From positions 1 to 24,191 of the forward strand of contig NZ_CAIP01000433.1 of assembly GCF_000297435.1 (NCBI RefSeq): a DNA stretch of 24,191 nucleotides. The letters are read 5' to 3'. Positions within the stretch are counted from its first letter, which is position 1, and each line of letters begins with the position of its first letter. Under the pieces are notes generated by a model. The model was not told where the DNA came from, did not search any database, and saw nothing but the letters and a program-made list of their open reading frames with translations. Positions 1-6,200 of this stretch are shown piece by piece. Source of the DNA: Microcystis sp. T1-4 (GTDB lineage: Bacteria; Cyanobacteriota; Cyanobacteriia; Cyanobacteriales; Microcystaceae). A program made the translations under genes and the position numbers.

Positions 1-115
1 TGTGGGTTAAATAGCAGTTTCCTGCTGTCTTTTCACTGTTCACCGTTTACTGATCACTGATTATTGACTAGGATATATGAGCGATCGAGTCTCTGGTATG
101 TCAAACTAGAGAATA

Positions 116-632
116 GGAGAGAGTTGGTCTAGAGGTTGCGGAATCATTTGATCAATGATTCCGAGGAAAGTCCGAACTCCCGAAAGACCACACTTGCTGG
201 ATAACGTCCAGTGCGCGCGAGCGTGAGGATAGTGCCACAGAAAAATACCGCCCCCTTTTTTTAGTGTTGCCAAAGGCACGGCGTAGCCGTCCAGTAAACA
301 GTGATCAGTAACGAAAGTAAATTCACTGATAACTAATAACTTTTCACTGATAACTTTCCACTGATAACTGATAACTGATAACTGATTGGGGGTAAGGGTG
401 CAAAGGTGCGGTAAGAGCGCACCAGCAGTATTGAGAGGTACTGGCTCGGTAAACCCCGGTGGGGAGCAAGGTGGAGGGACAAAGGTTGGTCTTTTTCCTG
501 TCCCGTTCTTAGGAACCGCTTGAGATAATTGGTAACAATTATCCCAGATAGATAACCTCTATTCCAACAAAGGTAAAAGCAATTTTACTGCTGTTGGGAA
601 ATACAGAATTCGGCTTATGTCTGACTCTCTCC
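116..632 (+). ncRNA. rnpB: RNase P RNA (rnpB) with enlarged P12
   Basis: This is the catalytic RNA of RNase P, which matures the 5' ends of tRNAs. Conserved blocks are readable in order: GAGGAAAGTCC near 162, CACAGAAA followed by ATACCGCC ending at 252, GGTAAGGGTGCAA from 391, GTGCGGTAAGAGCGCACC near 405, GGAGCAAGGTGGAGGGACAA near 462, and the 3' block GGCTTATGTC near 612. The terminal P1 helix pairs 116-124 with 624-632 perfectly, which sets the ends. Between ATACCGCC (252) and GGTAAGGG (391) cyanobacterial RNAs usually have a short P12 of a few tens of bases (from memory of the family). Here there are about 138 bases, including ACTGATA-type tandem repeats and an ACGGC-GTA-GCCGT hairpin. Everything else appears intact, so the RNA is probably functional. 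Confidence 0.95.
253..390 (+). repeat. Tandem-repeat insertion in P12 of rnpB
   Basis: This block replaces the normal short P12 stem-loop. It opens with a C/T run that can pair with the G run at 388-392, carries a small perfect hairpin at 278-290 (ACGGC/GCCGT), and then many copies of a heptamer-like ACTGATA or ACTTTTC unit from about 295 to 386. The same repeat family occurs in several intergenic regions of this window. Repeats of this class (STRR) are known in rnpB of some cyanobacteria; the exact boundaries here are my estimate. Confidence 0.8.
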
Positions 633-633
633 T

Positions 634-730
634 TTATCAGTTATCAGTATTCAGTATTCAGTATTCAGTATTCAGGAGATTATTTTTATTTATTCTCCCC
701 TGCTCCCCCGCTCCCTGCTCCCATCTCCCC
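634..730. repeat. Heptamer CAGTATT repeats and C-rich tract after rnpB
   Basis: Directly after the rnpB 3' end come about five copies of a CAGTATT/CAGTTAT heptamer (634-675), an AT-rich stretch, and then a CTCCC/GCTCCC pyrimidine-rich tract (about 696-730). A similar C-rich tract precedes rnc near 3650-3690. No coding potential is visible. The next stretch up to 981 holds only the hypE-like remnant and the upstream region of the kinase. Confidence 0.7.
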
Positions 731-864
731 TGGAACCTCAACTACCAATTTAAATGCTTCTTAGCTTAGAGGGGGATTGCACCGCTAACGGTTAGGTAAT
801 TGATCAAATCCCGTATCGCTTGACCGCCGCTACCGTGAGCTAGAGATATAATGGTGTGTCGCAC
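731..864 (-). pseudogene. hypE: hypE remnant (hydrogenase maturation factor), internally deleted
   Basis: Read on the minus strand from a GTG at 864, the frame gives VRHTIISLAHGSGGQAIRDL followed by INYLTVSGAIPL and a stop at 766. The LAHGSGGQA-RDLI part matches the start of HypE, which dehydrates the carbamoyl thioester to the CN ligand of NiFe hydrogenase. TVSGAIPL matches a HypE segment that normally lies roughly 60-70 residues later (the D-VSGA-P-YLS region), so the middle seems deleted. After the stop, another frame reads EAFKLVVEVP, resembling the AFILEEG-P segment that should follow, so a frameshift is also present. An in-frame stop lies just upstream of the GTG. The family match is from memory of HypE sequences. 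hypF, from the same pathway, lies about 20 kb away in this window. Confidence 0.6.
847..852 (+). promoter_or_regulatory. Candidate -10 box upstream of the kinase gene
   Basis: A perfect TATAAT lies 130 bases before the kinase ATG. The nearest -35-like TTGACC (820-825) is 21 bases upstream, longer than the usual 16-18, so this is a weak prediction. The motif overlaps the 5' part of the hypE remnant. Confidence 0.25.
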
Positions 865-981
865 TTAAGTAAGTCTGGGGTATTTTTGGTTCTTTAGGAT
901 ATCTTAGGCTAAAATATTGGTCAATGGGTAAGTACCAGCAATATTGAATCTCTTAACAAAACTTGACATTCTGTTCAAAAA

Positions 982-2517
982 ATGAGGCAAAGTCTATTGG
1001 CTAATCGCTATCGAATTATTCGACAATTAGCAAGTGGGGGATTTGGCGATACCTTTCTTGCGGAAGATACCCATTTACCATCAGGTCGCACCTGTGTAAT
1101 TAAACAACTGCGGCCCATGCACAATAACCCACAGGTCTATCAACTGGTCAAAGAGCGCTTTCAAAGAGAAGCAGTGATTTTAGAAGATTTAGGAAATAGT
1201 CATGATCAAATTCCCACATTGTTTGCTTATTTTGAGGATCAGGGACAGTTTTATTTGGTTCAAGAATATATTCAGGGACAGACTTTATCTAGTTTAGTTA
1301 AGAGCCAAGGAAAACAAGAAGAAACCTTTGTTAAAAGAATTTTACTAAAGCTTTTAGTCCTATTGGAATATATTCAAAGTAAACGGATTATTCACCGAGA
1401 TATTAAACCAGATAATATTATTATTCGTCACCACGATCAAATGCCAATTTTAATTGACTTCGGTGCTATTAAAGAAGCAATAGGTACAGTGATGTCTCCT
1501 AGGGGTAATTCCACCAGTTCTATTGTAATTGGAACACCGGGGTTCATGCCTCCAGAACAATCAATAGGAAGACCAGTTTTTTCCAGTGATTTATATGCTC
1601 TTGGTTTAACAGCAATTTATTTATTAACAGGGAGAATACCTGAAGAATTAGAAACCGAACCGCTTACTGGAGAAATTATCTGGCGACAATATGCTTTAAA
1701 TGTTAGTCCAACTCTAGCCAATGCAATTGATAAAGCTATTAAATCGCAAGCAAATCAAAGATTTACAACTGCTCAAATGATGAGACAGGCGCTACAGGGA
1801 CAGCCGAGAGTAACGCCAACTGAACTTTCTTTCCCTTCATCTCAACAAGGCAACGTGATTCTGAAAAATGACTGGATAAAAATTACTATTGCTGCTGTAA
1901 CAATAGGTATTACTTTCTTAGCTGGCTGGACTTTCTTCTCTAAAAAACAACAACAAAAATTAGAAGAAAGAATCTCTGAAATTCAATCAGAACAGACTAA
2001 TCAAGCCAAACAACAAGAGCAAGAATTAGCGGAAAGGCAACGACAGCTAGATGAAAAACAACGTCAGCTTGAACAAAACCAAGAAGAATTAGCTGAAAAA
2101 CAGCGTCAACTTCAACAAGAAAAACTTAAACCAACTGAAACTATCCCCTCTTCTTCTGAGCAAACAAGCTTAATTTGGCGTTCTCAAAGTAATTTAACTA
2201 CAATTGCAAACTTAAATAAAATTTGTTTTGGTAGTAGTACACTCAGTTTAGTTGAAACTGTTTTTGGATATGGTAAACCACCATTTACAGGAACAATTAC
2301 GATTCCTGCTCCCCAAACAGAAGGTTGTACAACTGGAGATACCCTACAAGGAAATTTTAACCTATCTGGAAATGCAGGTAACTGTGTCGGCACAGTTAAG
2401 ATTACTTGGAAAAATAACGATAATGCTTTTATCCAATGGAATATTACTAATTTGGGTTTAGCTTGTCCTGTAGCTACAAGCAATTGGCAAGTTAATACTT
2501 ATCCTGTCAAGCTTTAA
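982..2517 (+). CDS. Membrane-anchored PknB-type Ser/Thr protein kinase
   Basis: A eukaryotic-type Ser/Thr kinase of 511 residues. The kinase domain spans about 10-270: glycine loop ASGGFGDTF (17-25), ATP lysine K41 (VIKQL), E63 of helix C, HRDIKPDN with D140 and N145, IDFG with D159, and GTPGFMPPEQ (184-193) as the APE equivalent. All catalytic residues are present. A single hydrophobic segment (about 299-319) should cross the membrane. It is followed by a Gln/Glu-rich coiled coil (about 323-385) with repeated KQRQLxxxQ-type units. A C-terminal domain (about 396-511) contains four cysteines, rich in Gly, Asn and Thr, and is predicted outside the cytoplasm. The likely role is sensing by the outer domain with signalling by the inner kinase; the ligand is unknown. 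No obvious partner gene is adjacent. No clear Shine-Dalgarno sequence precedes the ATG, which is common in cyanobacteria. Confidence 0.93.
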   Translation: MRQSLLANRYRIIRQLASGGFGDTFLAEDTHLPSGRTCVIKQLRPMHNNPQVYQLVKERFQREAVILEDLGNSHDQIPTLFAYFEDQGQFYLVQEYIQGQTLSSLVKSQGKQEETFVKRILLKLLVLLEYIQSKRIIHRDIKPDNIIIRHHDQMPILIDFGAIKEAIGTVMSPRGNSTSSIVIGTPGFMPPEQSIGRPVFSSDLYALGLTAIYLLTGRIPEELETEPLTGEIIWRQYALNVSPTLANAIDKAIKSQANQRFTTAQMMRQALQGQPRVTPTELSFPSSQQGNVILKNDWIKITIAAVTIGITFLAGWTFFSKKQQQKLEERISEIQSEQTNQAKQQEQELAERQRQLDEKQRQLEQNQEELAEKQRQLQQEKLKPTETIPSSSEQTSLIWRSQSNLTTIANLNKICFGSSTLSLVETVFGYGKPPFTGTITIPAPQTEGCTTGDTLQGNFNLSGNAGNCVGTVKITWKNNDNAFIQWNITNLGLACPVATSNWQVNTYPVKL

Positions 2518-2552
2518 TTCGCCAAATTTTGAAAATTACCAAAAATAAAGCT

Positions 2553-2608
2553 TTGACTCTTGTAGTTAGCAATAAATTTATGATAAAATATTAATAAATA
2601 ATCAGGAG
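2553..2608 (+). promoter_or_regulatory. Candidate promoter and RBS of the vapBC-like pair
   Basis: TTGACT (2553-2558) and TATGAT (2579-2584) form a possible promoter with a 20-base spacer, longer than ideal. A good Shine-Dalgarno AGGAG (2604-2608) stands five bases before the antitoxin ATG at 2614 and supports that start. Confidence 0.35.
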
Positions 2609-2613
2609 CAATT

Positions 2614-2838
2614 ATGACAGTTAAACCAAAATCAGAAAAATTAAACAGTGATATTTTATTAGAGCAAGAGACGAAAGCCTTTAATCCTCCGTCCCTTCCT
2701 AACTCTTCCCCAAAGAGTAAAACTGTTTTTCTGCAACAAGCAGGTGCTTTAAGGGATGATAGCTCTCTTGCTGACCTAAGAGACTCTATTTACCAAGCTA
2801 GAGGACGTTCAGAAACTGAAGATGATGTATATTCTTGA
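2614..2838 (+). CDS. Antitoxin of a VapBC-like pair
   Basis: A 74-residue hydrophilic protein whose gene overlaps the following PIN-domain toxin by 17 bases, the usual arrangement for an antitoxin. The N-terminal ~40 residues are Lys/Ser/Pro-rich and show no helix-turn-helix or ribbon-helix-helix that I can recognise. The C-terminal part (LADLRDSIYQARGR, about 54-67) looks amphipathic and could be the toxin-binding helix. The ATG is supported by an AGGAG five bases upstream. Function is inferred from position and size; the family is not recognised with certainty. Confidence 0.7.
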   Translation: MTVKPKSEKLNSDILLEQETKAFNPPSLPNSSPKSKTVFLQQAGALRDDSSLADLRDSIYQARGRSETEDDVYS

Positions 2839-3244
2839 CACGGATACTTTAACTCATCTCCACGCAGGTAATACTAACGTTATTAATCGGTTAGAAAGCT
2901 TACAGGATGAGGAAGTCGCCATTGCGATTGTCACCAAGATTGAAATTTTGCAGGGAAGGATAGATTATCTACTTAAAGCTTTTTCAGGAAGTGATTTATT
3001 GAAAGCACAAAAACTTTTTTGTCGTTCAGAAGTCCTACTGAATCAACTTCCTGTAATTTTAATTGATGGAGATGCTGCTAATCAATTTGACCGTTTACGA
3101 AGTGTTTCTAAAATCCAAAAAATTGGCAGAGCCGATCTATTAATTGCTAGTATCGCATTAGCTAATCAAGCTAGGTTAGTAACCAGAAATCTGCGACATT
3201 TTAGACAAATTCCTCATTTATCCTTAGAAAATTGGGTAGATTAA
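2822..3244 (+). CDS. vapC: PIN-domain ribonuclease toxin (VapC-like)
   Basis: A 140-residue PIN-domain protein, the size expected for VapC. Its metal-binding acidic residues are visible: D6/D8 in ILDTDTLTHL, E41 in TKIEILQGR, D105 in GRADLLIASIAL, and N123 in VTRNLRHF. VapC toxins cleave RNA, often tRNA or rRNA, and are held inactive by the antitoxin encoded just upstream, with which this gene overlaps by 17 bases. Two adjacent Met codons open the frame, so the start could be one codon later. The stop at 3242-3244 is almost directly abutted by a truncated MazF remnant on the other strand. Confidence 0.9.
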   Translation: MMYILDTDTLTHLHAGNTNVINRLESLQDEEVAIAIVTKIEILQGRIDYLLKAFSGSDLLKAQKLFCRSEVLLNQLPVILIDGDAANQFDRLRSVSKIQKIGRADLLIASIALANQARLVTRNLRHFRQIPHLSLENWVD

Positions 3245-3326
3245 TACAAGGTCTGATTTTCCCAGTTTCTGAACCTGTAGTTGGCTCTAGATTTACCTCA
3301 ATAATCAGTCCTCGCTTGAGATTTAT
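3243..3326 (-). pseudogene. Truncated MazF/PemK-type toxin remnant
   Basis: On the minus strand, downstream of the broken antitoxin below, the frame reads NLKRGLIIEVNLEPTTGSE and then TGKIRPCI. This is the characteristic N-terminus of MazF-family endoribonucleases (K-R-G-I---V-LDPT-GSE--K-RP). The match stops at about 3245, right at the vapC stop codon; beyond it the frame reads through vapC antisense with no MazF similarity. The codon at the expected start is ATA rather than ATG. Only about 27 of the usual ~110 residues remain, so the gene is dead. Confidence 0.65.
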
Positions 3327-3570
3327 TATGCTGTCCATCCTACTAAAGCTGATTCGGTAAGTTGCTGTAATTCTTCATCTTGTTGATAAATTGCTGCATA
3401 CAGATTTGCTGATTCTTGTAAGTCCTGAGCCTCTAGTTCTAGTTGAAATCGCTCTAGAGCCACTCTCACTATCTCATTAGCATCTTTAAAGCCGTATTTT
3501 TGATAACGGTTGAGAAATTCTCTGTGAGGTTTTTCTAGACTGTTGGTAAAGGTAATCCTTCTTTGAGTAT
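3326..3570 (-). pseudogene. Antitoxin gene with destroyed start codon (partner of the MazF remnant)
   Basis: A continuous frame on the minus strand reads TQRRITFTNSLEKPHREFL at the start, NEIVRVALERFQLELE in the middle and ESALVGWTA at the stop (3326-3328). It resembles small ribbon-helix-helix antitoxins: a basic beta-strand RRITFTNS followed by two helices. The expected start would be ATGACTCAAAG, but the sequence has ATACTCAAAG. One missing G would explain it, and a TAG lies in frame just upstream. With the base restored it would be 81 residues. It lies immediately before the MazF fragment in the same direction, as in a normal antitoxin-toxin operon. An unusual start codon such as ATT cannot be fully excluded. 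Confidence 0.6.
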
Positions 3571-3691
3571 AACGCTACAGATGAGATAAGCTGTTGTGCA
3601 TTTAAACTGGGTATGAGGACGTTACAAAACAAACAGAGAAACTCACTCTCTCCCCTCTCCCCTCTCCCCCACACCCCTTCTCCCCGCTCCC
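3571..3691. other. Intergenic region before rnc with pyrimidine tract
   Basis: About 120 bases with no gene. The last 45 are nearly all C and T (CTCTCCCC units, about 3645-3690) and run up to the rnc start codon, leaving no Shine-Dalgarno sequence. The tract resembles the one at 696-730. Confidence 0.6.
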
Positions 3692-4396
3692 ATGTCCTTA
3701 AGTGATCCGCGTCGCCAAAAACAATTAAAAACCCTAGTGGAAAAGCTGGGTTTATCGGCTGATGTCCCCGTCAGGTGGGATTTATTAGATTTAGCTCTAA
3801 CTCATCCCAGTATTTCCCGTGATCAGAATTATGAACAATTGGAATTTGTGGGCGATTCTGTGGTAAGACTGGTGGCGGCGGAGGTATTGTTAGAAACCTA
3901 TCCGGAGGCCCTAGTGGGAGAATTTGCCGCCCTGCGATCGATGATGGTTAGCGATCGCACTCTGGCGGAATTTGCGGATCGCTACGGTTTCGAGCGTTAT
4001 TTGTTGGTATCAAGTAGTACAAGTATTGACCAAGCGGGGCGAATTTCCCGTCTAGCAGACGCTTTTGAGGCGGTTTTGGGGGCATTATATCTTAGTACAC
4101 AGACTATGGTTTTAGTGCGTTCTTGGCTAGATGAACCACTAAGGGAAAAAGCGGCCGAAATTCGTCGAGATCCGGCCCGACAGAATTATAAGGATGCCTT
4201 GCAGGAGTGGACACAAGCAAAATACAAAAAACTGCCGCAATATTTAGTTAAAGAAATCAATGGTTTAGATCAAGAGCGTTTTTGTGCGGAAGTGTGGTTA
4301 AATGAGCAGAAATTAGGAGTGGGAACTGGCAGAAGCAAAAAAGCGGCGGAACAGGCAGCGGCTAAATCAGCTTTTCTAGAAGTGGTTAAAGGCTAA
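3692..4396 (+). CDS. rnc: Ribonuclease III
   Basis: RNase III cleaves double-stranded RNA and processes rRNA precursors and structured mRNAs. The 234 residues are normal for the family. The nuclease domain (about 7-150) has the signature NYEQLEFVGDSVV with E48, E51 and D55, plus E77 and the second acidic cluster D123 and E126 in LADAFEAVLGALY. The double-stranded RNA-binding domain follows (about 163-233, NYKDALQEW to RSKKAAEQAAAKSAFLEV). All catalytic acids are present. The ATG at 3692 gives the expected length but has a C/T-rich upstream region instead of a ribosome-binding site. The gene converges with the WD40 gene, 16 bases apart. Cyanobacteria often carry more than one rnc paralogue, so this may not be the only one. 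Confidence 0.95.
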   Translation: MSLSDPRRQKQLKTLVEKLGLSADVPVRWDLLDLALTHPSISRDQNYEQLEFVGDSVVRLVAAEVLLETYPEALVGEFAALRSMMVSDRTLAEFADRYGFERYLLVSSSTSIDQAGRISRLADAFEAVLGALYLSTQTMVLVRSWLDEPLREKAAEIRRDPARQNYKDALQEWTQAKYKKLPQYLVKEINGLDQERFCAEVWLNEQKLGVGTGRSKKAAEQAAAKSAFLEVVKG

Positions 4397-4412
4397 ATGG
4401 GGGCATTTTTGC

Positions 4413-5483
4413 CTAACGGACGAATTGCCAGAGGCGAATTTTAAAATCATAATTACCACTAGCCAAATACTGCCCATCGGGACTAAAAGCTAGGGATTCC
4501 ACCCAGTCGGAATTATTATCAAACCAGGCCAACTGTTTACCCGTGGTCACATCCCATAAACGCACACCGTCATTACTAGCACTAGCGAGAATTTGTCCGT
4601 TAGGATGGAGCGCGAGGGAACGGATTCGGTTCGTATGACCGATGAGGGTAAATAATAACTTATTATTGCTCGTATCCCAGATTTTAATCGAGCGGTCTAA
4701 ACTACCGGTAATTAAATTTTTACCGTCGGGACTGTATAAAAGCTTGCTCACCGCTTGGGGATGGGCAGCAAATTTTGACAAAAATTTGCCCTCGCGGATG
4801 TCCCAAAAATGTACCTCACCGTTTTCATGACCACTGGCAAGGGTGAAACCATCGGATTTCACCCCTAGGGAATAAACAAAATTACCCACCCAATTTAAAC
4901 GATAGAGGGGACGGCGGGGGGGTTGCACTGTCCAGAGGCGAATTCCTTCCAAACCACCACTAATTAACGTTTTACCATCGGGAGTAACGGTGAGGGCGAG
5001 GACCGTATTGCCGTGTTCGAGGGCAATTCCTAAATACTTGCCTTCCACCAGATTCCAAAAATTAATAGAACCATCTGAACCGCTACTAACTAATAATCTT
5101 TCGTTGGGACTAATAGCTAAAGCTTTGACGCTGGTTCTTTGGGCGCGAGTTTGGGAAACTTTTTGCCCTGTTTTTACCGACCAAATTCTCAGGAGAGGAT
5201 CCGTATCACTACCACCAGCGAGAACAAATTGGTTATCGGGACTGAAAATCACAGCATTAGGGGTGGATTGTTGCCCTTCTAGGGTTTTAGCGAGGGTAAG
5301 TCTGCCTAAACCTTCTACTAGGATAGTTTCTGGGGTTTTTTGGCCACTTGCAGCCGCGGGTTTAGGGGGAGCAATAGGACTTTGGGCCTGACTAAGCTGA
5401 TGTTGCCCGATTGTCAGCGTGGTTAAGACACTGACCACAATTGCCCCGACAAGTTTCTCCCCACCCGTAAATCGGAATTTCAT
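4413..5483 (-). CDS. Exported WD40-repeat beta-propeller protein
   Basis: 356 residues. The N-terminus has a hydrophobic segment after a basic start (about residues 11-33, ending LSQAQS), consistent with a Sec signal peptide or membrane anchor. The rest consists of WD40 repeats with the typical GH...D.S and terminal LRIWS, INFWN, IRLWT, VHFWD, IKIWD, VRLWD and IRLWQ strand endings. This makes seven blades, enough for a closed propeller. Such proteins are scaffolds without catalytic activity; the partner is unknown. The gene stands alone, convergent with rnc, and its start agrees with the signal-like N-terminus. Confidence 0.88.
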   Translation of the reverse strand: MKFRFTGGEKLVGAIVVSVLTTLTIGQHQLSQAQSPIAPPKPAAASGQKTPETILVEGLGRLTLAKTLEGQQSTPNAVIFSPDNQFVLAGGSDTDPLLRIWSVKTGQKVSQTRAQRTSVKALAISPNERLLVSSGSDGSINFWNLVEGKYLGIALEHGNTVLALTVTPDGKTLISGGLEGIRLWTVQPPRRPLYRLNWVGNFVYSLGVKSDGFTLASGHENGEVHFWDIREGKFLSKFAAHPQAVSKLLYSPDGKNLITGSLDRSIKIWDTSNNKLLFTLIGHTNRIRSLALHPNGQILASASNDGVRLWDVTTGKQLAWFDNNSDWVESLAFSPDGQYLASGNYDFKIRLWQFVR

Positions 5484-5570
5484 AAATTTAGTTGAATATT
5501 AACCAATGAACCGTGCTATAGATTCTAGCCTTTGAGGAGATTGATTGCCAAGCAAGGTGAGATTTTTGAG

Positions 5571-5864
5571 CTAAGAAGGTCGATTTTTTTCGTTTTTCAG
5601 GTTTGGTAAAGCCACTTGACCCGATTGGGGCGGTAAATAGTATCTTGCTGCTTCTTCTTGGTTGATTGCCTCAGTTTTTTGGCTCTGTTGCCACCTGGTG
5701 AGGATAGCGATCGCCATAATCGTTGCCCCTAAAGATAGCAGTGTCCATCTTTGTCCTAGAACCCCGATGATGACATCTACTGCCGCTGCGGTAAAGATAA
5801 AGCTGGTTATTGGTTCTTGACGGTAAGCTTTCTTGAGAAAACGCGGCCAGAGGAGATTACTCAT
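5571..5864 (-). CDS. Small membrane protein of unknown function
   Basis: 97 residues with two probable membrane helices (about 19-36 and 40-56) between a basic N-terminus (RFLKKAYR) and a hydrophilic tail ending KNEKNRPS. I do not recognise a named family; proteins of this kind are common in cyanobacterial genomes. It is in the same direction as the WD40 gene, 87 bases upstream of it, so co-transcription is possible. No function is proposed. Confidence 0.7.
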   Translation of the reverse strand: MSNLLWPRFLKKAYRQEPITSFIFTAAAVDVIIGVLGQRWTLLSLGATIMAIAILTRWQQSQKTEAINQEEAARYYLPPQSGQVALPNLKNEKNRPS

Positions 5865-6200
5865 TTTATCTATTATTTCTACGGTTTCGATAATTCCAGC
5901 TTATCCTATCATCCTAAAAAATGTTGTCGATCAGGTGATGGGGGGTTTTTCAGTGAGCAGTAATCAGTAATCAGTAAGAAAAATAATATTAGGGATTCTA
6001 CTGCTGAACTGCAAATAATCACCCCCAGAGAATCGGATCCTTTAACAAATGCAAAGAGACGATACCCTCTCAAAACCCGTTGATAGGATTATGGTAGTGA
6101 CCAAAATCAACTTTTAAGAATCTATAATGGGCGTTATTGTCCATTATCATCCAAATAACGGCTAAACAGCCTGTTGTATGCACTTTTCCTCGGTATTATC
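5865..6200. other. Intergenic region with repeats and possible GH57 promoter
   Basis: A divergent region of about 340 bases. It holds a short CAGTAAT repeat (5951-5976), a TATAAT at 6123-6128 without a clear -35 box, and two inverted repeats just downstream: CGTTATT (6132-6138) with AATAACG (6154-6160), and GGCT/AGCC around 6160-6171. The inverted repeats could be an operator or leader hairpins for the GH57 gene. No gene is visible. Confidence 0.45.

Noticed and set aside
766..864. A real 32-codon gene
   Set aside because: It fuses two separated HypE segments, and HypE-like sequence continues out of frame past the stop, which points to decay rather than a functional small protein.
3486..3674. 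Minus-strand 62-residue frame
   Set aside because: It is in a different frame from the antitoxin remnant that explains the same DNA, and it starts in the low-complexity C/T tract.
4990..5391. Plus-strand 133-residue frame opposite the WD40 gene
   Set aside because: Antisense shadow of a clearly coding seven-blade propeller, with no independent evidence.
6174..6200. Upstream start of the GH57 gene
   Set aside because: It would add nine residues not expected ahead of the first GH57 strand; the ATG at 6201 matches the usual family start. It is not excluded completely.
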